Assembly (NCBI RefSeq): GCF_001661265.1
Contig: NW_017567022.1
Span: 111,543 to 175,542 of the forward strand
Length of the DNA: 64,000 nucleotides
Origin: Saitoella complicata NRRL Y-17804
Taxonomy: Eukaryota > Ascomycota > Saitoellomycetes > Saitoellales > Saitoellaceae
Reading direction: 5' to 3'
The notes beneath the pieces are model-generated. The model saw only the letters and a program-made list of their open reading frames with translations, searched no databases and was not told the origin of the DNA. Both the position numbers and the translations under genes were made by a program. Shown in pieces: positions 8,432-20,194 of the stretch; position 1 is the stretch's first letter; each line of letters opens with the position of its first letter.

Positions 8432-9964
8432 CTATTTATCAAGCACGACCAAAACCCCCCCAATCAAATGCAAACTCCCACTAACAAACACCTGTTTCCC
8501 CCCCTCAGCCTCCACCCCCCTCACAACCCCAACAGCCTCCTCAATCGTCCCACACACATGCACATCACCACCTGCTCCGAGCTTCTCCCAAGTATCGCGG
8601 AGTTCGTGTTGGACGGTGAGTGCTTTGACGTCGTCTGCGCTAGTGTTGATGGAGAGGAGGTCACTGTTGTAGCCGGACGCTTTGAAGGTGACGTTTGTAC
8701 AGAAGATGACTGTGTCGAAGATGGGGCCTGTGGGGATAGATGTAGATAGGGTGGTGCGGATTGTGGTGTAGAGGGTCGTGAGCAACTCCGTCGCGTTTCG
8801 TGTCTGTTGGTTAAACACGAGAACCCTCTTCCCCGGACGATCTTCTTGCAAGAATCGAGTGGCGATCCATACACCAGCTGCTTCGAGGGATTCAGTCGTG
8901 TGCGCACCGTCGAGACACCATTCAGTCTCGCCCTCGACTCGGACGTCACATCTCCCGGGCCAGTTGACGCGTTCGAGACCACGAACCATTTCTTCTGGTA
9001 GGTCTTTGGCGAGGTCGGGGATTGGGAGACCGACGTGTGGGAGATGCGAGGCGACGAGGTTCATTGCTAGGGATGCATTTGACTGTTGGAACACGGCCGG
9101 TAATCCCATCTTGATCTGGGGTACTGCAGGATGTACCGGCACGACCTCGAATGGTTGTGCTTCTCTCTCCTCCGCTCTCTTCCTCAATAACTCCAGCGCG
9201 CTCCGTGAGGATTGCTCCACACTAAATGCCGGAACACCTTTTTTGTAGATCCCGCCCTTATGCCACGCAATTTCCTCAATCGTACCTCCCAGAACCGCAA
9301 CATGGTCGATACCCAAACTCGTGACGCCCGTGACAGTGGGCCTTTGTACAATATTTGTCGAGTCGTATTCGCCGCCTACGCCGACTTCGTAGATCGCAGT
9401 ATCGCACCCTTCGGAGAGGAAGACATGCCAGGACATGAGTGTAAGGAAGCGGAAGTATACCGGTTTATTGGCCGGATCGAGGTTTTCGGCCAAGGCGGAG
9501 GATTCGAGACGATCCCAGATTTCGAAAAAGTATTTTGCGAAGAGAGGTTCTGGGATGGGTTCCCCGTCCAGCTGAATGCGTTCTCGGACGGCTTTGAGGT
9601 GTGGTGAGGTGAAGAGACCGATTTTGTGGGGTTTGGAGTATTTGGCTTGGTATTGTCGCAGAATAGAGTTGACAAATGCGCATGTTGAACCCTTCCCTTT
9701 CGTACCTGTGACGTGAATGATATTGAGTTTGTCAAAGTCAGAAGCGGTATACCCCACCCGACGAATCCACTCGTGCATCTCTGGCAGTGAGGTCGCGTTC
9801 ATTTTTCCTCCGGATTTTCGGAGTGCGTCGAGGACTGCTGCATTTGTTTGGAGTGTGTTTAGGGCGTTTACCGCGTCGTTGTAGGTTCGTGAAGATGTGG
9901 ACATGTTTCTTGAGCGCAGAAACAGATGGATCCGACGTGTGAAGGCGGCGGTGGATCTGAGCAT
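8432..9964 (-). CDS. Folylpolyglutamate synthase (MET7-type), 510 residues
   Basis: It adds glutamate residues to reduced folates in an ATP-dependent ligase reaction, keeping folates in cytosol and mitochondria for one-carbon metabolism. The ATP-binding loop VTGTKGKGS is at about 85-93, followed by the family's LGIDHVAVLG and HKGGI.K segments; the glutamate-ligase half carries CLDGAHT. The start MLRSTAAFTRRIH at 9964 gives an Arg-rich amphipathic presequence for mitochondrial import. A second ATG at 9904 (MSTSSRTYND) would give a cytosolic form, as known for this family. A longer frame reaches 10090 but looks non-coding. The gene is divergent from the PTEN gene, with about 160 bases between the start codons. 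Confidence 0.9.
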   Translation of the reverse strand: MLRSTAAFTRRIHLFLRSRNMSTSSRTYNDAVNALNTLQTNAAVLDALRKSGGKMNATSLPEMHEWIRRVGYTASDFDKLNIIHVTGTKGKGSTCAFVNSILRQYQAKYSKPHKIGLFTSPHLKAVRERIQLDGEPIPEPLFAKYFFEIWDRLESSALAENLDPANKPVYFRFLTLMSWHVFLSEGCDTAIYEVGVGGEYDSTNIVQRPTVTGVTSLGIDHVAVLGGTIEEIAWHKGGIYKKGVPAFSVEQSSRSALELLRKRAEEREAQPFEVVPVHPAVPQIKMGLPAVFQQSNASLAMNLVASHLPHVGLPIPDLAKDLPEEMVRGLERVNWPGRCDVRVEGETEWCLDGAHTTESLEAAGVWIATRFLQEDRPGKRVLVFNQQTRNATELLTTLYTTIRTTLSTSIPTGPIFDTVIFCTNVTFKASGYNSDLLSINTSADDVKALTVQHELRDTWEKLGAGGDVHVCGTIEEAVGVVRGVEAEGGKQVFVSGSLHLIGGVLVVLDK

Positions 9965-10124
9965 ACAGGTGCAGCGCGAAGCTGGATCGATCCTCTCGAG
10001 CGTAGTGGTGCCGTCCAAGCTGTTCGCGGTGTTGCAATTGAGGTTTTCGTGTACGTCAACGTCAACGTCAAAAGTCAAGGTGTCGATCACGTGCAGTGAC
10101 GTTGCGAATGTCTACGTTACATCC

Positions 10125-11183
10125 ATGTCCCACCCAGGCCTCCTCGGATCCATCATGTCCCCACTCCTCGGCCTCCTCCGCACCCTCATCTCCTCCCCCC
10201 GAATCCGGCACCACGACCCCCTCACCAAAACCTCCCTCGACCTCTGCCACCTCACCCCCCAAATCATCGTCATGTCCATGCCCGCTCCATCCTTCCCTCG
10301 CACCCTGTACCGAAATCCATTGAGAGAGGTGCAGCGCTATCTTGAGGGGACGTATGGTGAGAGATACGCGGTATGGGAGTTTAGAGCCGAGGGGGCAGAG
10401 TACGCGGATGAGGATTTCAGGGGGCGGGTGTGGCATCATCCGTTTGTCGATCATCACCCGCCGCCGTTCTCGCTCTTACCCGCAATCGTTGAATCACTCC
10501 ACACACATCTCGATTCATCGGAGAAAAACGTCGCGGTTCTACACTGCAAAGCTGGAAAAGGCCGCTCGGGGACAGCTGCGTGTGCATACCTGATCGCATA
10601 CAAATCCTACACAGCACACGATGCCATGGAACTATTCACAGCGAAACGGATGAAGCCGGGTTGGGGGAATGGTGTCAGTATCCGGAGTCAGAGACGATAT
10701 TTGCAGTATGTGGAGCAATGGCAGGGGAATGGGCGGAAATATGTCGACCAGCGGATACGGTTGAGGAAGGTCATGGTGTATGGAGGAGTGAAGGGTCTGA
10801 AGGTTTCCGTTGCGGTGTTTGCAGAGGAGGGAAGGGAGATCAACACCATACATACGTTTACACCCCAGGAGACGACAGACACAGCGCCGGCAACATACAG
10901 CTGCGTTCCTAGCACGAATCTGGTCTGCCCAACAGATATCTGCATCAAGATCGACCACCACTCGTTCTTTGGGTTGGTGCAGACGACGATGTCGCATACA
11001 TGGTTCAATACGTACTTTGAGTCTGTTGCTTTGGAAGGCCAGGATAAGGAAGGGAGGTATGAGGTTGATTGGCTTGATGTGGATGGATGGAAGGGCACGA
11101 AGTCGAAGGGGCGAAAGGTTTTTGAGAGGGTCGTTGTTGAGTGGGAGGTTGTGGACGATATGGTGGATGATGTACCGAGGTGA
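10125..11183 (+). CDS. PTEN-like phosphoinositide 3-phosphatase, 352 residues
   Basis: It is expected to remove the 3-phosphate of PtdIns(3,4,5)P3 at membranes and so oppose PI3-kinase signalling. The active-site P-loop HCKAGKGRSG spans about 140-149 with Cys141 and Arg147; the two Lys residues of this loop are the hallmark of PTEN rather than ordinary dual-specificity phosphatases. The general-acid loop is FVDHHPPP near 107-114. The conserved GxxIRSQRRY-type segment follows, and a C2-like beta region fills the C-terminal half (about 210-345). Start MSHPGLLGSI at 10125 is chosen because upstream residues lack family character; 10155 is an alternative. The acidic tail and PDZ motif of animal PTEN are absent. 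The gene has no intron. Confidence 0.9.
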   Translation: MSHPGLLGSIMSPLLGLLRTLISSPRIRHHDPLTKTSLDLCHLTPQIIVMSMPAPSFPRTLYRNPLREVQRYLEGTYGERYAVWEFRAEGAEYADEDFRGRVWHHPFVDHHPPPFSLLPAIVESLHTHLDSSEKNVAVLHCKAGKGRSGTAACAYLIAYKSYTAHDAMELFTAKRMKPGWGNGVSIRSQRRYLQYVEQWQGNGRKYVDQRIRLRKVMVYGGVKGLKVSVAVFAEEGREINTIHTFTPQETTDTAPATYSCVPSTNLVCPTDICIKIDHHSFFGLVQTTMSHTWFNTYFESVALEGQDKEGRYEVDWLDVDGWKGTKSKGRKVFERVVVEWEVVDDMVDDVPR

Positions 11184-11623
11184 GGGACGATACCAATGAG
11201 TGTCAGTCGTGACGGGATCAGGGACGGGTTTACCCTTTGCGGTGGTTCACGGCGGGGTTTACAATGAACACCAATTACAATTTTATCGCATAGGCAGATG
11301 GTGTCCGGCGTTAGGGTTACATCGAACACCCCAGACTTCTTCTAATATTAACCTTCTAATATTGACGTACACGTAGGTCGAACGGGACGATGGGAACCAT
11401 CACATGAGGGTCAAGACTTAAAGCCAATAATACGACCCAATATTCACTATCCAATGATATCAAATACCAAAAACGTCTTGTCTAAAGCAAAGTAAATAAA
11501 CGCCATATGCCGGGTATACCCCATTTCCCTCATTAGGGAAAAATGTACCCAGAAATCCCAAGTTGTGGATATCCATCCGATCCATGGTCATCCATCCTCA
11601 TAAGTTCATGCTCCATCCATCAA
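11184..11623. other. Convergent 3' intergenic region
   Basis: It lies between the 3' ends of the PTEN and histidine kinase genes. It is AT-richer than the flanking genes and contains a short direct repeat of CTTCTAATATT near 11338-11365. No gene is seen. Confidence 0.6.
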
Positions 11624-14600
11624 TTAACCGACCGCCAGCCTCGCCTTTTCAATTCCTTTCAAGATCTCACCCAACTTTTTCAAACTAACAGGTTTCGTTA
11701 AAAACTCGTCCACGCCGCACTCATACGCCCTCTTGACATCCCCGGGAGTGTCCAACCCCGTCAACGCAACAATCTTCGCTCTCCTTCCTACTCCTCCATC
11801 TTGCTCCGATTCAATTTGCCGGATATCCCTTGTGGCATCAAAGCCATCCTTGACAGGCATCTGCACATCCATCAATACAATCGGATAAAACTTCTTCTTG
11901 ACGGCATCGACGGCGATTTGTCCATTCGCCGCATGGTAGTGCGGATACCCATTCTTCTTGAGCCAGGTTTTGAGGAGCATGGCGTTAATGGGGTTATCCT
12001 CCACCACCAACACGCTCGGTAACCCCACTTCCGCGTCGTCCATCTCCGACATAACCGCGGTCGTCGCAAAACTCGTTACGGTCGTCGGCGTCTCAGGCGG
12101 ATATGAGATAGAGATCTCATTCATCGCCGTAACGACCGCACTCGTCAAGGTCGGACTTCCCTCTCCTCTCCTGTGAATCCTCTCTAACCCCGCACGAACA
12201 GCCGCGCGAACTTTGCCAGGTCCATGCGGAACAGTAACCACGACAACGTTCTCGCCCATCTTCCGTCGCATATCGGCGCTCAGATGCTTCCTCTCTGTAA
12301 CAGAACAGAGCATCACGACAAGTCTGTCCTTGGGCGCCTCATCTAGAGCCATCCGAGATCGCTCACCAACAAGCAAAATATCCGCCTCCTCAACCTCCTG
12401 CACCACATTCCCGCCCAAATACTCCGCCGCACGACTCCTCGCCCCAAACTGCTCCAACAACACCTCCCCCGGCGTTATCCCGACCTCTTCCCTTTCTTGC
12501 TCTGGCTCAACCCAAACCCGATACGCATCCAACCCCTCATACGGCAACTCCTCTCCACTCCACAACGCCAGCCTCAGATTAAACCGCACCAACACCTTCG
12601 TCCCCTTCCCCACACTACTCCCCACCTCGATATCACCTCCCAACGTCTCCCGCACCAAACTCTTACAAATACTCATCCCCAAACCCGCGCCCATCGCGAG
12701 TGGATCCTCCTGCTGGAAAGCCTGGAAGAGCTTTTGTTTGATGAAATCGGGAGATATGCCACGGCCGGAGTCTTCGACGGTTAGGGTGATGGAGGTGGGA
12801 GAGGTTTTCGAGAGGGTGACGCGGACGTGGTTAGTGGGTGAATTTGGGGTGTATTTGAGGGCGTTCGTGATGAGGTTCATCAATACCCTTCGAATCGCTG
12901 CTGAGTGCGGAGTGTGGAAGCGCCATTCGCTCGGTGTTGTCGGATTCATCTCGAACAACAACATCAATGACTCACTCCCATTCCCAACATTCACATTCCC
13001 ACTCCGAAACTGGAACCCAGCAAAACAGCTCTCAACAACCTCCTCACTCAACTTGACCAAATCAACCACAGCATGCTCCTCCCCATCGACTCTCGATCCT
13101 CGCCTCCCGAGATTGTCTGTAGAGTTGCCGCAACCACCACGCGCAATCTTCCCAAAGTCCAAGACGGAATTAATGACCTCCAACAAAACCCCTCCACAAC
13201 TCCTGATAACCCTCACCAACCCCCTCTGCTCAACCGACAACCCGCCTCCTCCTCCTTCATCTTCTCCTCCTTCTCCGCCGAGTCCAGCACCACCACCAGA
13301 GCTCGCCGTCACTCGCCCAGTCTCCTCCAACATCTCCGCACTAGCAAGAACCCCATGCAACGGACTCCTCAACTCATGACTCACATTACTTATAAACAAC
13401 GCCTTCGCCGCATCCGCAACAGCCAACTTATCCCTCTCCTGCTCACTCACCGCCGCACTCGCGAACCGATACAAAAACGCTCTCTCATCCGAGGACAATC
13501 GAGGACGTGGGTGGGTGGTGTAGAGGGTTAGGACGGAGTGCGGGGTATGTGACGCGCGGTGGAGGCGGACGGGGACGAGGATGAGGGCGGTTGTGGTCGG
13601 TGGGAAGAGGAATTGGAGGGCTGGTGTACGTGCGAGTTCTTCGGCGTCAATGATTACCCCCAACTCTGCATTCTCTTTCTCGAATAACGTCGATACCGCA
13701 CTCGCCGCAATCGACCGCGCCGAAGAGTGGGAGTCGACATGGAGAGGTTTGCGCGGATCGTGCCACGATTCGAGGACGTGCCATACCTCACTCCGTTTAT
13801 TCTCCCCAGGATGGATCCACGCGACGTCATCAACATCGAACGGCTCAGCAAGACACTTCCCAATCATCTTACACGCCCTCTCCCAAACCGTCTCATCCGC
13901 CTCCGCTTCTCTTTCCTTCCCAGCCAACTCCGGCGAAGGTGCAGCCTGAGCCTTCTTGTCGGACTCGCCGGACCCCGGCTCAGGCTGCGCCTTCGCCTTC
14001 GCCTTCCCCCCCCTCATCCCCCCAGCGGTAAACTCCGTCAAAACCTCCGCCATAACCCCCAACACCCCAACCATCCTCCTCCCCCTCCGACTCTCCAACC
14101 CCTCCGCGACCATATCCGCGACGTGTCGGAGGAGGGCTTGTTCCTCCTGCGTCCAGTTGCGTGGTTTGTCGTCCAAGACACAGAGTACCCCAAGGGCATG
14201 TCGTTCGGAGCCAGGGCCTAACGGTCCCGAAGCGTAGATCGGTGCACCCATGTATGCCCTCAACCGCAACCCACCCGTAACGAACGGCTTCTCCCTAAAC
14301 CTCCAATCCAGGCTCATATCCGAAATAGTGTAGACAGGCGTCAAGTGTGCATGCAATAACGCATGTGCACAGATTCCTGTTGAGCGGCGTAAAGGTGAGG
14401 AGAGGGAGAAGACGGTTTCGGAGGAGGTGTTGGTGGATAAGGGAGAGGGTTGTACGACTTCACCGAGTATATACTGATCCGCCGCATCGAAAAAAGATAC
14501 GTTACCGACTTTGGAAGAAGTTAGTCGTGTCGCGATCTGCACGTATCGTTCAAAATCCATTCTTAGGTTTTGATCTCCTCCTGCGCCTAAAAAATGGTCT

Positions 14601-14991
14601 TGATCTACACACACCAAGTATCAGCATTCATGCACAACACTCTCTGTACAAAAAAGAGCATACATTTCCAAGTTTCGCGTTGTCTGTCACTTTCGTCGGG
14701 TGGGTTAGGCGCATGTACCTCCCCATCACTCGCGATGATCGAGCCGTACGCGGAGGGGGGTGGTACTGGTACGGGTACGGGTGAGGGTCCGGTCATCGAG
14801 GTGAAGATGTCGGGGGGGAGGGAGCCGGAGGCGTAGGTGTTTAGGAACATTTCGCATGCGTCAATTTCTTCGTACGGGACTGCTTCTGGTTTTACTGTGG
14901 TGGTACTGGTCGTCCCCGTCCTCGTCGTCGTTGAAGAAAGTGTCGGAGAGACGGTTTGTCTGAATGTATGCGTCGAATCAGGCGGCTCCAT
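11624..14991 (-). CDS. Hybrid histidine kinase with GAF sensor domains, about 1,102 residues
   Basis: Exons are 14991-14664 and 14604-11624; the 59-nt intron (14605-14663, GTATGC...GTAG) joins the two frames exactly. Domains: GAF-type region at about 120-290 (MGAPIYASGPLG, LGVLCVLD); a second weaker GAF-like region at about 345-500; HisKA with phospho-acceptor His near 519 (NVSHELRSPLHG); ATP-binding domain with N-box NLITNALKY near 686-694 and glycine boxes VEDSGRGIS and GAGLGMS; receiver domain near 973-1095 with phosphorylated Asp near 1022 (LMDVQMP) and conserved Lys in FLTKP. It should relay phosphate through an Hpt protein to response regulators. No membrane segment or chromophore-binding PHY region is evident, so a cytosolic stress or redox sensor is plausible; the signal is unknown. 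Confidence 0.9.
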
Positions 14992-15348
14992 TGTCTATAT
15001 GCTACGGATCAAGCGACTGTATGCGGTGCTGGCAGATGCTTCCTGTTGGCTCTTCGGTGGAGTAGCACTTTCTACGCGCGGGCTTCTAGACACATGCAGG
15101 TGCAGATCGTGACGTCCGAGCAGGAACACCCGCGGTTATCTCGGTTCTGCGTTCCGAATTGGGAAACGCGAAGATCACGACCTGCTGCGTGGGTGACCGC
15201 CATAACAAAATTTCAGGGGAGTAGAGATTGTGGAGGGAGGGTCTCATCTTGATACCTGGCATGTGCTAGGAAATGGCTAGCCAAGACACAAGTATTCGCT
15301 TCATTGTGCAACCCTAAACCTAACCCTAAACCTTCGAAAACACCCCGC
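14992..15348. other. Promoter side of the histidine kinase gene, up to the gypsy element
   Basis: No ORF of note. The segment ends at the left LTR and contains a telomere-like tract at 15310-15332, listed separately. Confidence 0.6.
15310..15332 (-). repeat. Interstitial telomere-like tract beside the gypsy LTR
   Basis: Four consecutive units of the form AACCCT/AAACCT, the complement of TTAGGG with variants, end 16 bases before the LTR start at 15349. Confidence 0.7.
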
Positions 15349-15479
15349 TGAAGGCAAAGTATCTCGGAGCTAACAAAGCAGTGTATTGGGTATTGGTAAG
15401 GTCTAGGAGTAAGCCCCCTCGACGACTAGATATAGGGTAAGAGCCCTGACTAATCCCGAAACGAAATAGTGCGCCCACA
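15349..15479 (-). repeat. 3' LTR of the Ty3/gypsy element (131 bp)
   Basis: It matches 21750-21880 base for base by eye. On the element's strand it begins TG and ends CA. It is unusually short for a gypsy LTR. Confidence 0.92.
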
Positions 15480-15496
15480 GCTTATCCCCCCTCTTG
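15480..15496 (-). other. Polypurine tract of the gypsy element
   Basis: On the element strand this reads AAGAGGGGGGATAAGC directly before the 3' LTR, the expected primer for plus-strand DNA synthesis. Confidence 0.75.
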
Positions 15497-15628
15497 AATG
15501 AGCTCGACCCCGAGCTCCAATGAATCAGACCATTTAGCGAAATAGCAATGCCCCATGCTTCCGTAACACCGGAAGAAACAAACTGAAACACAAACAATAT
15601 ACCCACCCAGACAATTATACTCACTCAC

Positions 15629-17230
15629 TCACTTAGGATCCTCATATCCCTCAGCAAACTGGCTTTCCTCACGAGGGCAATAGACCTTCAGGTGATTCAT
15701 CTGAAAACGACCTCTTATGCTCCCTTGAGGGGTCCCAAGTTCATGAAGCCAACAAGAGCGCCCATGATGCGCAACCTTCACAACCAACAATGGTCCCGTC
15801 CACCTAGGCTCAAGCTTCCTACCCCTCTGATTATCAAGATCAGTTCTCCTCCTTAGAACCAGATCCGCAACTCGAGGAGGGCGAGTCCGGCGCTTCAGTA
15901 GACCAATCTCAGCCTGGCGCTGTTGGTACTTGACAAGTTCCTCTGTCGAATGCACCCTCAGTTCATCCATTTGTGCTAGACGGACGGAATAGTTCCACAG
16001 CGCGGCCGGGGTGCTCTGTTCAGGACTCCCAACGAGTAACACAGCTGCTTCTCGGGTAGATCGGAATGGGAAAACCGGGCGGTTGGCATTGTAGCCGAAA
16101 AGAATCTGCGCTGGGGAGTAACCATGGACCCGAATGCATCGAGTGTTGATAGCCCAAATGATCTCAGGTAGGAACTCCTCCCAATCATCCCTTGTAACAC
16201 ATTTCCGTACCAAACCCCGCTCAATCAACTGGTTGACCCTCTCCACTAGCCCGACACTAGCAGCATCAGACACTGGTGCGGTGAAGTGCACAATACCATT
16301 GTTTCTGCAATAATCTGGGGTTGTACCCCCCGTAAAATGCGCACCATTGTCCGTATACAATGCCCTGGGCAAGCCGAACATCGGTTTCACTTGGGTTTCC
16401 ATGAAATCAACGACCACTTCTGAGCTTGCGGAAGGGACAGCCTTGGCGATCACGAATCTCGAGAAGTAGTCCACGAAGACAAGTAAATACTGGTATCCCG
16501 ATTTCCGACTGGCTGGCGTAACCTTTCCGACAAAATCAAGCCCGCACATGTCGAATGGTTGTAACTGCACAATGGGCTTAATGCTCACACTTGGGCGCAA
16601 TGGACCCACCTTCTGGCAAGCCTCACAAGTCCTGACATACTCCTGTGTATCTTTCACTCTAGTAGGCCACCACACGCGACCTACAATGTTCCGTAAGGTC
16701 TGTCCCACCGAAAAGTGTCCATGTAGGTCGTGCGCTTTAGTCAGGACGTCCCTGACCTGACCCTGCATTATGCACGGAACCCACTTCCCGTCTGACTCTC
16801 GATAGAACAAGTCAATGCCTTGTAACGAGTACCGATGAGCCATATAAATGATTCGGCGTCGGTAATTCTGGTCGCATTCTTCCTCAAAAGTGCGATTTCG
16901 TAAGTACCGCACCACATCGATGTACCAGGGATCACCGAGCACTGGGTTGTTTCGAGCTTCCACTGTGAATGCATCAATATCATCCACGGTAGGGTCTGGG
17001 ATAGACATTGCCCGGGTAGGTATCCTGGACAGTCCGTCGGCAACTGTCATTGTTTTCCCTGGTCGATGGTAATACCTCAGGTTGAACATACTGAGCAATA
17101 GCTCCCACCTTGCTACTCGGCCAGAACAGGACTCTTCCTTACCGAACAGGTTAAGAATAGCAGAATGGTCATTGTACACATGTACCAGTTTGCCTCCATA
17201 CACCCAACTCATCTTATTTGCATAATCCAC
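15629..17230 (-). pseudogene. Gypsy RNase H end and integrase
   Basis: The segment begins with the rest of RNase H (VHVYNDHSAI..., then RPGKTMTVADGLSR), continues with the integrase zinc region (H-x3-H...C-x2-C: HDLHGHF, CEAC), and the catalytic core with Asp in GLDFVG, Asp in YTDNGAHF and Glu in VGLVERVN. A C-terminal region with RWTGPLLVVK resembles the GPY/F module. It ends at 15629, about 130 bases before the polypurine tract. The frame is open throughout, but the TGA at 17234-17236 cuts it from the reverse transcriptase. That TGA stands where the family has a conserved Trp (VVWA). Confidence 0.85.
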
Positions 17231-17233
17231 GGC

Positions 17234-18685
17234 TCAAACCACGCCCAAAACCTCCTTTTCGGTAGTTGTATACCGAGTTTCGGCTCCCGTGAACTTAAAG
17301 CTCAGAAATGCCAGTACCTTTTCCCTACTCTTGTGGGTAGGCTTTGCCTCCTCGCCAGGGCTGAGTCCTTGTACCTGAAAGACGACTGCTCCACTCCCTG
17401 TTCCGCTTGAGTCGGAAGCTATATGAATATCCAGGGCCTGATCGGGTCCCGAAATATGTCCAATGCAAACATGTTCCTTCACCTTTTCGAATGCAGCCTG
17501 CTTTTCAGCATTCCAGGACCAAGGTTCATGGTCATTCCCCTTCCCCTCTCCACTTACAATCGACTTTTCCTTCGCCTTAGTCGGTTTTCCTGGCCTTTTC
17601 TCATTTCCGACACACAGGGCCCTCAATCCCGCAAAACCCGGGACTTTATGTCGATAATATTGCACACTTGCGAAGAACAAGGACACTTCAGCCTGTGTAG
17701 TAGGCATTGGCCAGTCCCGAAACTTATCCATCTTCTCTGGGATTGCTGTTAAGCCGTTTTTCGTGATCCGCCATGACAAAATGTCATTGTGATCCTCGAA
17801 AATTGTAGACTTATGCGGAGCCAACGACATTAGACTCCATATCACTCGAGTGAAGTACTTGGTTCGGGCAAACTCGAATGCAGTCTCGAAATCAGAAGCT
17901 GCATACCCATTATCGTCTTGGTATGGGTAAAAGTCCACATTCCCATGGTCTCCAATGATGGATTTGTGAGGGTCTGGGCCTGGGATCTCACCAAATGTGT
18001 AGTCAACAAGCTGCGCATAGAAGTGCGGACCGTCCGTCACTCCTTGAGGCATGCGCAGATGATAATATACCCCAAAAGGGGTGACAAATCCCAGCAGCGG
18101 CACTGTCTCTTCAGTAGCGCCAATGCTCCAGAATGCATTTGACCCGTCTCCTCCAAACCATACCATCATCCCTGGTTTAGCCAGACCCGTAATAACAGGC
18201 TCAACCCTAGGGGCTGGGTAGTGAGCCTTGATGGTCACAGCATTCAATGCCATGAACGGGTGGGTCATCCGAAAACTCCCATCCTTCTTTGGAACCAACT
18301 TGACACCAGCAATGAATCTCCCTCGTTGCTTAAACAGCTCAGGGGAGACATTCCTAGAGTGGGTAATGAACCCTGCCTCTTCCATCAACGGTAGGGTCTT
18401 GCGGAACCACTCTTGCTGTTCAACACTCCAGTTTCGCACTTTGATCTTTGGTGGGCGCGCTCCTGGTTCCAATACAATGTGAAACTGCAGTAAGTCGGTT
18501 TCTTTTGTACAGCGAATGTTCCGGGCCCAGGCGTCTTGGTATGTGAACAGCAAGCGCTTGACTCTTTCCTCTCTTTCTGGCGTATTTACCAGTGCACCCA
18601 TTTTGAACTGCATGCTTTCGCACCAAGCATCAATCACTCCCATACTGACCTGACTTAGGTCCCGTACTTCTGGTCTCCTCTTCAC
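17234..18685 (-). pseudogene. Gypsy reverse transcriptase and start of RNase H
   Basis: Reverse transcriptase motifs appear in order: FIAGVKLVPKKDGSFRM, LRMPQGVTDGP and the catalytic YQDD box, then the RNase H start (LDIHIASDSSGTGSGAV, followed by E-K-E-V-L-G-V-V). The frame is continuous with both neighbours but bounded by TGA at 18713-18715 upstream and TGA at 17234-17236 downstream. The first codon listed is GTG, so this piece has no initiation codon of its own and depends on being part of the polyprotein. Confidence 0.87.
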
Positions 18686-18712
18686 AGGATAATGCTGAAT
18701 GCCAATCCGATG

Positions 18713-20179
18713 TCAAATCCGACCAGTAGAGACCTCTCTCTCCACCACTCCATCGCTGGTCCCAGCCAGCATCTCATATCCTTTGTTTCTCGAGGTTTTA
18801 TCCAGTTGAACCTCACTAGTCCTCCCCTTCTCAATCCTTTCACTCCCATCCTCAGCACCACTCAATGCGCTCGTAACACCTTCCACCACAAGCGCAGCCC
18901 GCAACTTCATAGCGACCAAGGGACTAATGGCCGCCGAAGGAAAATCCTTAGGGTTAGGGTTATCCTTCGGATTCCCATCCGGCTCATCATCCGTCTCGCT
19001 TTTGGAGCTTCCAGCTTCCACAGTGATTGAGGATATATCCTCATCATCGAACCCCCTCATGCGGCGAACATCCTTGGTCAGGGCTACCTCAACAATGAAG
19101 CAGTCGGTATCACTTTCTTCTTCCAAGTCATAGTCATCGGCGCTATCCTCTTCATCTCCAGAATAGTCATCGTTTGACTCTTCGTTGTCGACCCTATAGC
19201 TGCCGCGGGCAATCCCCTTTGTCACAGCCTCCTTCGGCACATTGACCATTCGATTGGGACATACATCTGGGATGTATGTAGGCACTATACCCCCAACCGG
19301 AGCAACAACATGCCCAATATTGTCCTTGCCGCGGATGATATAGTAGTCATCCTCAAAGGAAGCCCAAGCTTTACACTGGATCAACCAGCTCTTGCTGAGT
19401 AAGGCTCGATACGACTTCCTGGTATGAAGGATCCAGAACCGGACCCTTTGTGTAACAGAAGACACAGTTACCATTGCCTCAACATACCCTTTGAGTGCAA
19501 TCCATCTTCCATCCGCCACACGAATAGACATGGTCTCATCCTCAATAAAGGTAAGTCCGAGAATGTCGATTTCCGACTGATGCATCAAGTTCACCATCGA
19601 ACCGCCATCAACAACTAGCTCAATCGCTGTTCCATTGACTTTGGATGCCGCCATGAACGTTTTCGGTACCAATTCCTGCACCTCGACGATTTTTGCCCCT
19701 GGGAAACAGGTTCCATCGACAGCATAGGCATTAGCCACATACATCCCATCAGCGCCAACCTTCTTCTTCCTTACAACCTTGGGCCTAGACGACTTCAGGG
19801 CATCCAACAGGATAGCCCTACCCCGCGGACTTTCGTCAAGGTACTGCATATATGACATATGCGGACCCAAAGTTGGATCCCTCATTGCCCCGAGAAGATC
19901 AAACGGTGTCACTCCAGCCATACCCTTGATCGGGTATCGGATTGCCGCCTTCTTCTTGCTTGTCGCTTTCGGCTGCCTAAGGGGTTCCACCGGTTCGTCG
20001 CCTTCATTCATAAGGTCTTCTATATTGACCCTTTTCCTAGGGTTCGCTTCAGCAGCGAAGACCTCAGCGCTACGACGCGCCTCAATCAAGTAAGACTCCC
20101 GGATCTCCCGGACAGCCTCGTCCAGCTCTTCCGGGGACGCCTCATCAGCTGTTCCCACGGGGCCTGTTCCCACGGTCAT
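18713..20179 (-). pseudogene. Gypsy protease region and linker
   Basis: A retropepsin-like segment carries the active-site Asp in ELVVDGGSMVNLM, with DGG in place of the usual D[ST]G, a variant I recall in fungal gypsy elements. It is preceded by a basic linker (KKKAAIRYPIKG) and followed by an acidic spacer of about 150 residues before the reverse transcriptase. It starts in the same frame as gag, 18 bases after gag's TGA, and ends at a further in-frame TGA. The short tract TTAGGGTTAGGGTTA on the plus strand at 18948-18962 is part of this coding region. Confidence 0.78.
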
Positions 20180-20194
20180 GTCCTCATCATGGCC

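Noticed and set aside
12213-13379. A 388-codon plus-strand ORF
   Set aside because: It lies antisense to the histidine kinase catalytic region, has no motif, and reflects the codon bias of the real gene.
18948-18962. TTAGGGTTAGGGTTA in the gypsy pol region
   Set aside because: Explained by Asn-Pro-Lys-rich coding sequence of the element; not taken as evidence of telomere insertion.
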